From Capsaspora owczarzaki ATCC 30864 (taxonomy: Eukaryota; Opisthokonta; Filasterea), in the NCBI RefSeq assembly GCF_000151315.2, contig NW_011887293.1:1970205-2034204 (forward strand): DNA of 64,000 nt, given 5' to 3'. Position numbers and translations under genes: made by a program. A model generated the notes under the pieces. It was not told where the DNA came from. It searched no databases and saw nothing but the letters and a program-made list of their open reading frames with translations. This document shows, one piece after another, positions 46,501 to 58,933 of the stretch (positions are counted from its first letter, which is position 1; each line of letters opens with the position of its first letter).

Positions 46501-49500
46501 ACGACCAAGCTGATGTCCTACCTGTACACAATCCACGGCGGTGAATACAGGAAGAACGTGTTGGCGCCCAACATTCTCTCCATGGTTCAATCGACAGCCT
46601 CGTACGAGGTGAATCCGGACAGTCTGGGCCCAGAACCGAGCGCGGTCAAGATTTCGGCCAACTTTAACTCGCTCAAGGCCATGACGCTGACCTTTTTAAA
46701 CTCCATCTTGTCGTCTCGAGACTCATTCCCGCCCTTCCTGCGCATCCTGAACAGTCTGCTGGCCGATGCCATCGTCAAGCGCTTCCCAGAGGCCCGCATC
46801 AAGGGCGTTGGTTCGGCCGTGTTTTTGCGCTTCATCAACCCGGCCATGGCGGCCCCACACGTTTACGGCGTGCTGCCCGAGACCGTGACGCTCTCTGAAA
46901 ACGTCCGACGTGGTCTGACACTCATCTCGAAGGTGTTGCAAAACCTCGCCAACCAGCTGAGCTTTGTCAAGGAGAGGTACATGTTTGAGTTCAACCCGTT
47001 CGTCCAAAAGAACATTCCTCAGTGCGTTGCTCTGTTTGAGGACTTGGCCGACGTTTCTCAGGACGCACAGGCCAAGGCCTTCTTTTTGGCGCAATGCGCT
47101 TCGACGCCCTCGCCGCTGTCATCGTCTTCTGTCAATTTGTCCAACAATGCTGCTGCTGCTGCTGGTGCTGCTGCTGGCGCGCGGCCCCAGCCCCCAAAGT
47201 CGGTGGCCTCAGTCGCACAACAGGCGCCTACCACCGGCGGCGCGGGAGCGAGTGCCGCGCCCGTCGAGACGTTCGTTTCGGACGAGGATGTGCAAATGCT
47301 CCACTTTTTCCTGTTCTCGCACTTTGAATCAGTCCAGCAGGAGCTACTGTCGTCGCGTCGCAGCGGCTCGGTCCGCAATTCGACCGCACGCATCTCGATG
47401 GCCGCGCCACCTCCGCCGCTGCTGTCATCGTCACCGGCGGCCACTCCGGCGATCGCAGCTGAGGACGGCTTTTCCAAGGCCTCCTTCACCTCACTTGGCG
47501 CTTCGGCTGCCACCGCCATGGCTTTCTCGAGTTCGCGACACCGAGCCGTGTTTGACAAGCTCAAAGCAGCCATGTCGCAGCTCGGCGCCCCGCCGGAAAC
47601 GGCCAGCAAGAAGCCGCTTCAGCCGAGCACGTCAAGTCTCAACCAGGACAACGCGGCTCACGTCGAGTTTATGCGCAAGTTTGCCAAAGTCAAGTCTGGC
47701 GACGCCCCACGCCACAAGCACGTCTTCTTCCAGGCGGGCGTGTCGAGCAGCAAAATGCCCGTCTTTTACTTTATTGCGCGTCGTCTTCAGCCCGAGCTCA
47801 TGGACATGGAAATGCTCATGTACCACGTGCTGTCGACCATGCGTGGCGTTGCAGACAGCAAGCCCTTTGACATTGTGTGCGACATGACCATGTTTGGACG
47901 CGAGAACGAGCCGTCGTTGGACCAAATCCACCGCTTTGTCTCTGTGCTGCATCCCAAGACGCTCGAGCTGCTGCACAATGTCTTTTTCTACAACTGCAAC
48001 TCGTACTTTAAGAAGGTGGCCAAGCGGTACTTCCGCCTCGTGCTGCCGACCAAGCAGCACAAAAAGTTTGTCTTTGTCGACCACATTTCCGAGTTTGGTG
48101 GCTACTTTGCCTCAGATTTGCACTTGCCCACCTCCACCACCGCGCTCGACGAGAATCTCAAGGTCTTTAGCAACGCAACCACGTCGGCCGAGTCACACAC
48201 GGTCCACGTCAAAATACACTCGGAGCACCTGATCTTGTCCTCGGTGAACACGCGTAAAATCTTTGGCGTGGCGACAACCATTACAGACATTTTCCCAGTG
48301 AGCGAAATTGAGGAAGCGGTGCTTCGCAAGGACGTGCCCAACACTGTTGTCATCCGCCACGATCACGGCGCGGGCAGCATGACCGTCACCCACGCCGAGG
48401 CGGACAAGATTGCTCAGGCGATCAAGGCCATGATTGTGCGCTGGCGCATGTCTCGGCCCGAACACCAGCGCCTGTCCGAGCGCAAGCTCCGTCCGAACGA
48501 CGTTCCCGGCACCATGCTCAACATGGCCCTGCTCAACTTGGGCAGCGCCGATCCCGCGTTGCGTCTTGCGGCGTACAACATGCTCTGCGCCGCCACATTT
48601 ACCTTCAACTTTGACATTGAAGGACAGCTGCTCGAGGCGAAGGGTTTGTGCATTCCAGCCAACAACACGAGCTTTATCATTGCCATCAGTGAGAAGATGG
48701 CTGTCAACGCGCCCCACCTGACACTCGAGTTTTTGAGCGAATGCGTCGTCGGGTTTTCGCGATCGTCCACTGAGCTCAAGCACTTGTGCCTCGAGTACAT
48801 GGCGCCCTGGCTGCCAAACCTGGCCGCATTTGCCGTGCAGGACGAGGACAACCCCGGCCGGCTGAAAAAGACGCGCAACCTGATCAACTCGCTGCTCGAG
48901 CTGACAGTGAATGAGCGCGAAATGTACCCGTCCATCCAGGCCAAGGTGTGGCATCCGATTGCCCAGATTTCGTCCATGTCCGACTTTGTGATTGACGCGT
49001 TTGTCCTGCGCGCCATCGCTGACGGTCTTGGCTCCTTGCGCGCCGAGGTGATTGCCGACACGGCCGTGACGTTGGCGTCCGCCAACATGGATTTGATTGC
49101 GGGAAAGCTGGTGAAGCGCCTGCGCACTGTGATTGACGAGACGTCGGCCAAACCGGTGGCCGATCTGGACGAGCACATGCTTTGGCCTGAGATTGCCATC
49201 TTGTCGCGCTTCCTGCTCATGCTCTCGTTCAACAATCGCTTGAACGTCACAAAGACGCTGCCCGAGCTTTTGCACATTGTGTCGATGATTTCTGCCACGG
49301 GGCCCGTTCTCCTGCGCGCCACGATTCTCGGCCTGCTCATCAACATTGTCCAGTCGTTGTGCACATCACTGCCATTGTCCAACACCAAGCTGCGCGCTTT
49401 GCGTCAGATTCTCACGGAACTGTCGCTGCCCAAGGTCCACTTGCTGTTTGGCATCAGTGCCGCAGCAAACGTTGCCGCGGCTGCATTCGATCCTCACTCG

Positions 49501-51339
49501 ATCGGCAGCATGGCAGACACACTGGCGCTCTCATCGATCGAAGCCATTGCCTCCATCTTGTTTGATATTTCCGTGATTGTGGACGAAGATTTGGAGCGCA
49601 TGGAGGGAGCCTCCCGCAAAGCGTCGTCGACGCCGGGCGGGCAACACGTTCCTCGCTCGCTCTTGTTGATCGAGCCCCCATCTGTGATTGACACATCCGC
49701 CACCACGGACGCCCCTCCTGCCAACGCGGCCGACGACGACGACGAGCCGCTGTACGAGAATTTGAGCACCATGCGTCTCGTGCTGGGCGTGCCTGCTGGC
49801 GCCGAGCCTGCGACGGCCGGCGAACTTTCCCTGTCAACCACAGGCACGCTGCACGCCAGCTCGACGACGAATCTGCTTGCCACTTCTCCAAGCCAGCACA
49901 TGCGCGGCAGCAACATGTCGCTCAATGCCGCGCTTTCCAACGGCGCCTCATCGTCTCCCCTCGGTGGCTCGTCGACCAATCTGTCCGCCACTCGCCTGCA
50001 GAAGCTCTGGATTGAGTTTGCCACCAAGGCCGCCTTCACTCCCAACCCTGCGCTGCAGCGTCGGGCCTTTGTCACGCTCGGCGTCGTCTGTCAAGCGTTT
50101 GATCCGTCGCTGATTGAGCAGACCTTGAAGGCGCTCGAGACTGCCCTGGCTGCTGGCCCTGAGCACGACCAGCTGGTTGGCTCCATTCTTGTCTCGTTGA
50201 CGCGCGCCACCGTCGTTCTGCCTCGCAACTCGCCTCTGCTCAAGCATCTCGTGTGGCTGGCTGTGTCGTTGCTGCAGATCGGACAGCCCAGTGTCTTCCC
50301 CTCCGCGTTGTCGTTGCTTGGCGTGTGCTTGCGGGCTCTCCACGCGCAGGGGGCGTTTGATGGCGGTGCCACAATGCAGAGCGTGCTGATGGCTGCACGG
50401 ACGCCTTTCGAATCTGTGTGCACAGACATTGACCGGCAGGCGCTGGTGTCGTTCACGGCGTCGTTCGAGTTTGCACTGACAGCCAACATTATCAAGGGCT
50501 ACCGGCATGAGCTGCCATCGACCAAAGCGCTCTGCTTGCGAACACTGGGCACGCTGATTGATGTGGCAGGCTCAAAAACACCGCGAGGCGAGATTGAAGT
50601 TTCCAGCAGCATTCTCTCGTACATTGTTGCCGTGCTCCCGTTCACTGAAGATCTCATGTATCTCATGAATCCGCGAGACTCGCCGGATGGCCGCTTTGGC
50701 CAGCTGCTCAATCGTGCTCTGCTTGTCGACAGCACAATGGGCACGCTCTTCTTTTCCCTCATCATCACGCTGCTGGCCTATGCCGAAAATGACACCCAGC
50801 GTCTTTTCATCTACCAGTTCCTCACTGACGCTGCTGCCTGCATGCCGGACTTGTTTGCGATTGTGTAAGGAGGTTTTTTTTGTTTTGTTTTGTGTTTCGT
50901 TTTTTTTTTTGCTTTGTTGCTGGGAAGCATTGGTCTCTTGAATTTGCACTTACCGCGTGTCGCTGCTGTTCGATGGATTAGGAGCGAGGGCGTCATGCAG
51001 CGAATTGACACTGATTTGACCAACTGCCAAGACTTTGAGCTGATGGTGGTGATTCAAACACTTGTGAGTGAGATTGTGCGATTCAACTCGACCCAGCAGC
51101 GCCCTGCGTCGCCAGCCATCCCAATTGCTGTGACATCCGGGACCACCACGACCGCCGCGCTCCGCGCCCAACACAAGAGCCGTCGAACCACCTTCCTCGC
51201 CGATGTCAATTTTGTCGGCATCATGCAGTCTGGCTTGTTTGAGCGCACCCTTTCGCCCGAACAAGCCAAGGCGTCTGCGACTTTGTGTGCAAAGCTTGCG
51301 TCATTAATTCTTGAGCAACAGAGCGACTCGCATGCATGA
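40560..51339 (+). CDS. NF1: Neurofibromin (RasGAP)
   Basis: Eleven exons: 40560-40688, 41426-41581, 41692-41805, 41899-41937, 42042-42333, 42495-42635, 42720-42877, 42988-43581, 43763-44372, 44507-50864, 50982-51339; phases close and give about 2982 aa (human 2818). The match runs from FWNWVENYPDEF-like WNWIHRHPYEF and VDICKASTYVDK through GRAAQQKRIRGLLRR to the C-terminus. The GAP domain (about 1300-1600) keeps LFRRNS with the arginine finger and the FLRFINPA motif. The Sec14-PH module (about 1800-2050) begins FFQAGVSSSKMPVFYFIARR. Then come RPNDVPGTMLNMALLNLGS, LCIPANNTSFIIAI and LEFLSECVVGFSRSSTELKH. Most of the protein is one 6.4-kb exon. Ala/Gly/Ser-rich inserts are lineage-specific. The protein switches off Ras. 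Confidence 0.97.
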
Positions 51340-51753
51340 GCATGTTTTTGATTTTGTGCGGTGTTTGGTTTTGTTGATTGTTTGTTCAGAAGTTTTCGTG
51401 TTCAGAGTTGTTGTTGTGTTTTGTGTTTTGTCTCATTTTAAGCTCCTTCTTGCCAACCCATTTCCTGTCCAATCAAAGCATGGATCAACAGTATATCAAA
51501 GCAAACATCGAAAGACACGAGGTGTACGTTGCCAAAGCTTGGAATATCACACAAGGATTTACAAGAAAACAAGAAACAACTCAAAAAGACAGAATAGTCG
51601 CCGTAACAAACAGGGAGGAATGGAGGGGGAGAAGGGCAGGAGAAACCTCTCTCACACCCTCAAACCCCACAGCGCCAACGAAATTAAAAATGAAAATAAA
51701 AAATAATGGCAAAAAAGGATTCGACCTCAAAAAAACAACAAGCAAGAGCAAAA
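51340..51753. other. Convergent 3' region NF1/AKAP10
   Basis: 414 bp between two stop codons. The NF1 end is T/G-rich and the AKAP10 end A-rich; nothing else was recognised. Confidence 0.6.
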
Positions 51754-52559
51754 CTACAGCGCATCGCGGTCGTCAAAGAGAATGACAGACACGGGCCGGG
51801 ATGTCTGGCGAGAGTTGATCCGCGCAATGGGCCCACCAGGGGAGCCGAGTGGCTGATCATAAGCCGAGAGCTGTTGAGCGGTGGCACTCGTCGCGGCCAC
51901 AACGTCTTGGATGATGGCACGCGCAATTTGCGCGGCCTTCTGTTCCTCAACCTTGCGATCGACCATACCAAACATGCGTGCAGCGCTACCAAGAATGCCG
52001 CCACGAGCCATGTGCACATCCAACTTGGCGGGCGTTTCCGGGTACTGTTGGTGTTGTTGCTGTGCATGTTGCAGCTGAAGGTGAGCCGCCGCATTGGTGT
52101 CAGCAGAAGCGTCGTGGTCGGCAGCATCTGCGTCCTGTTCGAGCGGTGCTTCAGTCAGGTGTTCATTCACCGTCTCCAACCCGGGCTTTGCGCGAGCAGC
52201 ACCAGCGGCATCCTGCTTGTTGGGGTCTTGGGCTACCAATCCTCCTGCAACTCCAGCAGTGGGAATAGGAGCAGCAGCAGCAGCAGCAGCAGGAGCGTCA
52301 GGCGCGGGGGCAACCACCGCTGGCAAGGAGTTGCTGCTCGTCGACGCCACGCTCTTGTTGGGTGTGTGGACTGAAGGAAGCTGGGACTGCGACTGTGACT
52401 GCGGAGATGGCGAGGGCGGAGACTGTTGGAATGGGTTGGTTTTGAGTCGCCACGACAGTGATTTATGAAGCGGGGATTTGTTTTCGGGGGCTGGGCTGCG
52501 AATGGGCGAAGGGGTAGCACTGGGGTGACCGTTTTGGCCGGGATGTGAATGGCCAACAC

Positions 52560-52591
<32 letters not shown>

Positions 52592-54096
52592 ATGCTGATG
52601 CTTCCTGTGGAGTCGTCAACGAGCAGCATCGAGTTGCGGCCTACTGAAATGCGGCTGGTAGGAGCACGCAGAGCGGCAACCGCAGTGTCGGACGGCGACG
52701 AGCCGTAGAATTGTAAACGGGTTGCGAAAACCGCGATGGAGCGCATCTTTTCGAGATACTGCTGGTCCATGAGCACCAGCACATGGGACTGCGCGGCATC
52801 AAAGCAGCCAATATCTGGGCCGTGCTCGGAATGAATCCGCGCCTCGATATCGGTCCGAAGCGCATCCGTCATTCCCGGGAGCGGGTGTGTTGCTCGCGCT
52901 GAAATGTGCTTGTTGAAAATGCTCAACGCAACGTCGAGATTGGCGGCCTCCGCTGCAGCAGCCGACTGTGGGCCAATGTCAGCCGCAGACCTTGGCGACG
53001 GCGGAACGGGGTCGGTCGTCGACGAGGCTTGCCGAGCTGGTCGAGAAGGCAATGAGCCCGAGCCAGACAGAGCAGAGGAGGACGAAGGGGAAGAGGTCAG
53101 GGATGAAGGATTGCCATCATTGGCATGTTCCAGTTGTGACTGATTTGGTTGCTGTTGCTGCTGCTGCTGTAATAGTTGTTGCTCTTGTTGCAGCTGAGCC
53201 TCTGTTGGCGACCAGACGACAAAGTACTGCCGGAAGGATTCGACCATGAGCCAGAAGGCGAGGAGCGTCTGAGCGCCTTCGCGTTCCATGAATTCGACCA
53301 GGTAGAAGAGGTACTCGTCGTCGTGCAGCAAGTCGAGCAGCAGCTGTGCACCAGGCGTGTGCGCGATGGGTTGACGCTCGCCACCGCCTCGTTCGGCAAC
53401 GACCAGCTTGGGGACGACCGTTGCAGAAGCAGAAGCTGAGCCTGAGGTGGTCGACGCCATTGAAGTCGCCACGGTCTCGGACGCGGCATTGCTTTGGTCT
53501 CGGCCTGGCAGGCGCAGCGTGGCTGGCTTCTGGCGCTGGCTGTTGGCGTCCACGGACGAGCCGGTTGCGCTGGTTGTGGAGGACTCGACCTGGTCGCTGG
53601 CTGCCAAAGCACGATCGCTATCAGGTGCGTTGCCTGCACTAGCACGCTCACCGGCAGTCGGCTCTCCAACGACAGCAACAGGAGTGGGCTCGGGTGCAGG
53701 AGTCAGTTCCAGCTCACCGACCTGGACTTGGCCTTGGACGGGTGGTACTGGTACTGGTTCGCTGCTGCCGCCCGCCTCGTCAGACCCAGCGCCGCCATCG
53801 CCGCCGCCGCCGCCGTTGTTGGCTGTGCCTGCAGACACAGGGAGCGGAAGCTGCTCTCCGGCGTCGCTATCGGCTGCCAGAGCAAGATTCGCAGCACCAG
53901 CACTTGAATCGCGCTCCAATGATGCCGCTGCTGGTTCACTTGCTTCTGCTGCTTCTGCCTGGTCTGCAGTCACCGCAGCGTCGAGCGGCTGCTCAGGCAC
54001 CGATGTATCGTCCAGCGACGCCGAGGCAACTGCAAAGCGACCGTGACGGCGCGGACTGCTGCTGCTTGGATTGGGCGACAGTTCAGATGCAGACAT
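51754..54096 (-). CDS. AKAP10: AKAP10/D-AKAP2-like RGS protein with PKA-anchoring helix
   Basis: Single exon, 780 aa, start at the ATG at 54096. The first about 240 residues and much of the middle are disordered (Ser, Ala, Gln, Pro). An RGS fold is split by a poly-Gln/Ser insert: residues about 249-292 with LLDLLHDDEYLFYLVEFMER and LLAFWLMVESFRQYF, and about 389-465 with ALSIFNKHISARATHPLPG and FDAAQSHVLVLMDQQYLEKM. Near the C-terminus (about 710-748) AAQIARAIIQDVV precedes AYDQPL, matching the amphipathic A-kinase-binding helix and YDQPL of D-AKAP2. D-AKAP2 anchors PKA regulatory subunits on mitochondria and endosomes. Only one RGS domain is recognisable, whereas animal D-AKAP2 has two. The C-terminal animal PDZ motif is not evident. 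Confidence 0.82.
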
Positions 54097-54331
54097 TTTG
54101 AAATGAAAAAAACAAAAAAAAAAAAATAAAGGAAAAAAAAAAAAAAAAACAAAAAGCAATGGTTTTTCTATTGTTGGGCGAAACCGATGGGTGGAGAGGT
54201 CAACGAGACAAGAACAGCAAGCGATTCTTGGGGTTTTGTTGGGTTGGTTTCGTCCTTTGGTGATTGTTTTTTGTCCTTAGTTTTTTTTGTTCTGATTAAA
54301 TAACAAGCCAAACACACACACACACTTCCAC

Positions 54332-55695
54332 TTAAACTGAAGGAGCGGGCGTAAACAGCACTCGAGGGGAGAAGAATCGCGAGGGCTGCGTCTTGGACGA
54401 CATGAAGTAGACGAGCAGATTTTCAAGGGGGTGGTCGAGATAAAAGAAGCGGAAGAAGGCAGCTGCCTCAAGAAGCTCAGTGTCGCGAAAGAGCTTGCCC
54501 CAGGAAGGACCGCGAAGATTGAATTCGAGGACAGACCACGGCGGGCTGTGCTCGACGCTATCTGTCGAGGAGATGAAGGTTGCCATCTGGTCGAAAAAGT
54601 TGGGGCTGGTGTCCACGCTCTCGGCAAGCGCCAGAAAGTAGCGGCCGCGGCCAGCGCAGTACTCCATGCCGATCGCCATGTCCACATTGGGTTTGGAGCG
54701 AATCAGCACCTCTTGCTCGGTCGCACCGTACGTTTTGCGCAACGGCGTGCCGGGCATCGGGTACGCGGCAGGCGTCGGCACGACGACTTCAATCAACCCC
54801 GACAGCATGTGGGCTGCAAACGCCGTGTGGACGGATGTCAAGACAGCAGGGATGGCTCGCTTTGCGGGGGACGTGATGACGACGACGATGAGTGTTTGGC
54901 GTTGCTCTTGCGGCGTCAAGTTGTTGATTAATCGCTGCAACGTGCGAACAACCGGGAGTGTGGATCCCGCCGGCATCGCGTAGGTTTCTGTTGGAATGGC
55001 GATACTGAATGTGACTGGTGTTGGAAGCGGGGTGTGTGTGTGTGTGTGGGAAATGTTAGATGCAACGCTACAAGCAACAAAACCAAACCGACAACGACAA
55101 AAGGCACCGATTCAGGTCGGACGTACCATCCCGCCGTCGTTCTTTTGCATGAAGCTCAGGCGCCACCAGCATAATGTCATTCTCGTTGGCATAGTAGGTC
55201 GGCGGGGGCACGGTTGTGCCGACCAATTCCAGCGACTGGAGCAAGGACGGCACGGCGCACCTTGCTGCTTGCTCCTGCGCACGAGCAGCCAGCTGGTCGG
55301 CCGTCAGTTCTGCTGTATTGCCATCTGTGCTAGAGGCCGGGCACACGGGGCATCGGACTTGTTGCTGTTGCTGCCAAGGGAGTGCTTTGCGTCCTGTTTC
55401 ACACAGACCAGCCACGAAAGCAGACCGAGTGAGCTCCACACATACATACACACACGCGCTCCACACATACACATCCACATCCACAATGGTGCTCGTGGTG
55501 CAGCACTCGTCGTTGAGGGGTCGCGACGACTGTGATGACCAGTGGTTCATTCTCACACTCTCTCGCGCTCTCTCTGTCTCTCTTCTTACCGCGAGGCTGC
55601 CGTCGGAAGGCCGTGCACAGGGCTTCGTAGGCAAGCACTGTCGCCACGAGTCCGACAATGACCAGCACAACCGCCTTTCGTCGTCGAATCTGCAT
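54332..55695 (-). CDS. GT54/MGAT4-like glycosyltransferase, type II membrane protein
   Basis: Three exons on the minus strand: 55695-55590, 55393-55127, 55014-54332; 351 aa. The N-terminus is a type II signal anchor (QIRRRKAVVLVIVGLVATVL), fitting a Golgi enzyme. A Cys-containing stem follows. The catalytic region matches N-acetylglucosaminyltransferase IV: FSIAIPTET near human TIGIPTVKR, TLQRLINNLTPQEQRQTLIV near SLIDNLYPEEKLDCVIV, SGLIEVVVPTPAAYP, and WSVLEFNLRGPSWGKLFRDT near WMILEFSQLGFIGKMF. The acidic metal-binding segment of human MGAT4 (QLEDDIIV) aligns with LAESVDT, so the usual Glu-Asp-Asp is not conserved. The C-terminal lectin-like half of MGAT4 is absent. The substrate cannot be assigned. 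Confidence 0.75.
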
Positions 55696-56202
55696 ACGTT
55701 CGGTGTTTGAGCAAATTTCGAGACTGAGATTGATTCTCAGTTTTGTCGCTTTTTTTTTTCTTCCTCTTCCTTTTCTTTGCTTCAAGCATCAAGTCTTTCG
55801 ATGTATAAAAGCATACAAATGGATTATCCAAGATTTTCCAATCTCTGATCTTTTTTTTTTTTTTTTTTTTTTTTTTTTCTTTGGGTCGACCATGCAAACC
55901 AAAGTGATTTTTGATTGTTTTTGCGATTTTTCAGTGGGAGTTGCATTGGCGGCCAAGTAGATTTTTGAGATTAGGAAAACATAGGGGCGTTTTTCTGTAG
56001 TTTAGTGATGTTTTGCTATGTTTTGATTTTGTCTCGTGGTTTTTATTTCCCTACGAATTTTTTTCCTCAAGTTTTTCATTTTTTTATTTTATTTTTTATT
56101 TTATTTTTATTTTTATTTTATTTTATTTTATTTTTTGGCTAGAAAGCCATTGCTCGTCCAAATTCGCTCGGCCTCTTTCTTCTTTTTCCGTTCAACACCA
56201 CA
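55696..56202. other. Divergent region MGAT4-like/RPL13A
   Basis: 507 bp holding a 28-T run (55852-55879) and a (TTTTA)n tract at 56078-56135. The RPL13A end has a pyrimidine-rich TCTTTCTTCTTTTTCC just upstream of the ATG, reminiscent of a 5' TOP context. No gene was seen. Confidence 0.55.
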
Positions 56203-57758
56203 ATGTTCGAGAAGGTAACAAAAAAAAAAAAAAAAAAAAAAGCAAACCTCTTTCTGTGCCGTCTCCGTCTCTGCTCTCCTGTCTCTGTCTCTGCTGAGCG
56301 AGTGCTACTACATCCCGTGTCTTGTAGCTCTGTGCCGTCTGCGCCTTCCGCTCGTCTCTCTCTCTCTCTCCTGAGCACCAAACGCTGGATGGATTTTTTT
56401 TTTTTTGGGTCGTTTTTGCACGCGGGCGAAAAAAAAAAAAAAAAAAAAGCAGAGCAGATAGAGCTGCAGTGTCCGTCCCCTCCCTCCCCTTGCACCGTGT
56501 GTGCTTTGTGGAGCTGTTGATCTGCCCCTCGGTCTGTTGCCAGCCTTGCCCGCAGGTCCTTTGTGTCGCTGCTTGGCCCGTTCGCTCTTTGGAAACGAAC
56601 AGCAAGAACGAAAACGAAAAAAAAAAAGATCTCGTCGTTTGATTTTTTGTTTTAATTTCAGTAATTCTGCTTGGCCGCTGGCTTTTTTTTTCTTTGCATG
56701 TGCTGGTCGTCAATACCGCTGGCGTGGTGGTGGATGCGCTCCCCTCGTGTGTGGCCACTCGAGTGCACCATCCATGGCATGCGCGACTGTCTCTCTGATG
56801 GCTGATCGCTGGACGCGCGTCCGTTTCCAGCCAAACGCTGGATTTCACCGCATGGTGGTTGAGCTTTTTTTTTTTTTTTTTTTTTTTTGCTCGCTTTCGT
56901 TTTTCCCCGTCTTTCTCTTTCGTTTTGATCATTCCGTCTCTTCCTCGATTCTCGACTTATTTCAATGCCACACACACATCCACGCTGGGGGAGGGGGAGC
57001 GCGTCCCTTGGCGATGGCTTTGACGCTGCATCGAAAAAGTTTTTATTTTTTTGGCCGCCATGCTTGCCCCTCTCATGCTTGCCCCTCTGCTCGTCTCCTG
57101 CTCCACTGGCATCTCGCACTCACCAACCTCCACCCAATTCATTCATTCATTCTCTTTTGCCATCTAGGTTGTCGTTATTGACGGAGCTGGCCACCTCCTC
57201 GGTCGCCTTGCGTCCATTGTCGCCAAGGAGCTCCTGCTCGGCCAGAAGGTTGTCGTTCTCCGCACTGAGGACATCAACATCTCGGGCTCGTTCATCCGCA
57301 ACAAGATCAAGTACCAAGCTTTCCTTCGCAAGAAGAAGCAGATCAACCCCAGCAAGGGCCCCTTCCACCTCCGCTCGCCCTCGCGCATCTTCTGGCGCGT
57401 CACCCGCGGTATGCTCCCCCACAAGACTGCCCGCGGTGCCGCTGCTCTTGAGCGCCTGAAGGTTTTCGAGGGTGTCCCCCCGCCGTACGACCGCATCAAG
57501 CGCGTCGTCGTCCCCTCTGCCCTCCGCGTCCTCCGCCTCCGCCCCAAGCGCCGCTTCTGCCGTCTTGGCCGCCTCTCCCACGAGGTCGGCTGGAAGTACC
57601 AGGACGTCGTCTCGACCCTCGAGGCCAAGCGCAAGGCCAAGGCTGCTGCTTACCACAAGCAGAAGCAGTCGCTCGCCAAGCTCCGCACCCAAGCAGTTGC
57701 CAAGAGCGCCGATGCCCTCGCCAAGGTCAACCAGACCCTTGCCCAGTTCGGCTACTAG
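56203..57758 (+). CDS. RPL13A: Ribosomal protein L13a (uL13)
   Basis: Two exons, 56203-56214 (ATG TTC GAG AAG, then GTAACA) and 57168-57758, phase 0; 200 aa as in yeast and human. Landmarks: [80 protein letters not shown] and [18 protein letters not shown]. It is a large-subunit protein near the exit side. Codons are almost all C-ending, as expected for high expression. The first exon has only four codons and the intron is 953 bp, one of the longest here. Animal RPL13A introns host box C/D snoRNAs, but no convincing C/D pair was found by eye. Confidence 0.96.
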
Positions 57759-58288
57759 ACAGCTTTGACCGAACAGAGAGTTGGGGGTGCCCCATGCCCT
57801 TTTCTCGTGCCTTTGTGTTTTTTTGAAGTGTTCACAATGTGGTGAAGTGCAAAAAAATAGAAGACATTTTTCCATTTGATTGCGCTTTGTTTTTCAGACC
57901 AGTAGAGTTTGTTTCTTTGTGATGAGAGCGAGCAGGCATGTTGGTGTGTGTGAGTGTGATGGCATTTCATCCGAGAGAAAGAAGAGGAGCGCAATTTTCG
58001 GCAAGCCTTTTTTTTTCTCGGACGACAACTGTATGTGCACGGTTGACACACTGATTGATGGAAGATGGACCAAAGCGTCGAGGGAAAGCGTCACAGTTGG
58101 ATGGAAACAAGCACAAGCCATCGCAGAAGCGCGCGTTTTCCAAAAAACATGTTATTTTTCCGATAACAAGGACAGCAGCAGCGCAATGCCCACGCCCCAG
58201 CAGTACCGCCCATCTTCTCGAAGGCTTGCTGGTCATGCTTGAGGCTGTTCAGTTGCAGCCTCGTTCAACATACACGAGTCTGCCATCG
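57759..58288. other. Convergent 3' region RPL13A/SMIM13-like
   Basis: 530 bp between two stop codons. Mixed composition; no gene, repeat or RNA was recognised. Confidence 0.55.
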
Positions 58289-58933
58289 TCAAAAGTAGTT
58301 GTCGACCGTGCCTCGCCGCCGCATCGTGTCTGCACCAATGCCAGAAGCAGGAGTATAGTCTGGGGTCGGCTCGTCTTCGTATGCCACGCGCGTCACGGTT
58401 GTAGCAAAGCTCACGCGGTTGCGTTGCTGAGCAGGCGAGTCTGACGACGCTGCGGCAAACGCCGCTCCACCGACAGGCTTTGGGTCTGACAGCCGCCGCT
58501 TGAGTGTTGGCGGCTGCTGGTGGTCTGGGTTTCGGAATGGCAGCACCGATGGACCCATACCTGGCTTTGTTCCAGTGACACTTGCGGCAGAGGCTCCAGC
58601 AGCTTGTTTGGGTGTTGATGGCTTGGGTCGCAGCGCCCGCTTGTTCGTGTACGCCGCCTCGGGCAGCGACGGGTCCTTGAACCCGAATATCTCGCGAATG
58701 AAGGTCATTTTGGAGAGCACGAGCTTCCATGCCAGGAACCAAGCTGTGTTCGGGACATGTCAGCGAAAAGCCAGCCAAAGTCAGTCCGTTCAGAGTTGTT
58801 CACTCTCCCCCTCTCTCTCCCGCCAACACGACGAGCCATCTTTGCGTTTACCGACGAGCACGGCGACAAGGACGATTGTCAATGCTAGTCCCAACCGCAG
58901 CACGAGCGCAATGATGGGCATCAGATCGACCAT
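58289..58933 (-). CDS. SMIM13: SMIM13-like small integral membrane protein
   Basis: Two exons on the minus strand, 58933-58852 and 58743-58289, phase 1; 178 aa. The N-terminus is one transmembrane helix (MPIIALVLRLGLALTIVLVA). Directly after the intron comes WFLAWKLVLSKMTFIREIFG, which matches WYFVWHLFLSKFKFLRELVG of human SMIM13. The remaining about 130 residues are a Ser/Pro/Lys-rich cytosolic tail containing RRLSDPK, a likely basophilic-kinase site. The human protein is only about 91 aa, so the tail is much longer here. The function of SMIM13 is unknown. The assignment rests on the helix plus the adjoining motif. Confidence 0.72.

Noticed and set aside
56790-56812. Box C/D snoRNA in the RPL13A intron
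   Set aside because: TGATGG departs from the C-box consensus and sits only a few bases from the CTGA, leaving no room for a guide.
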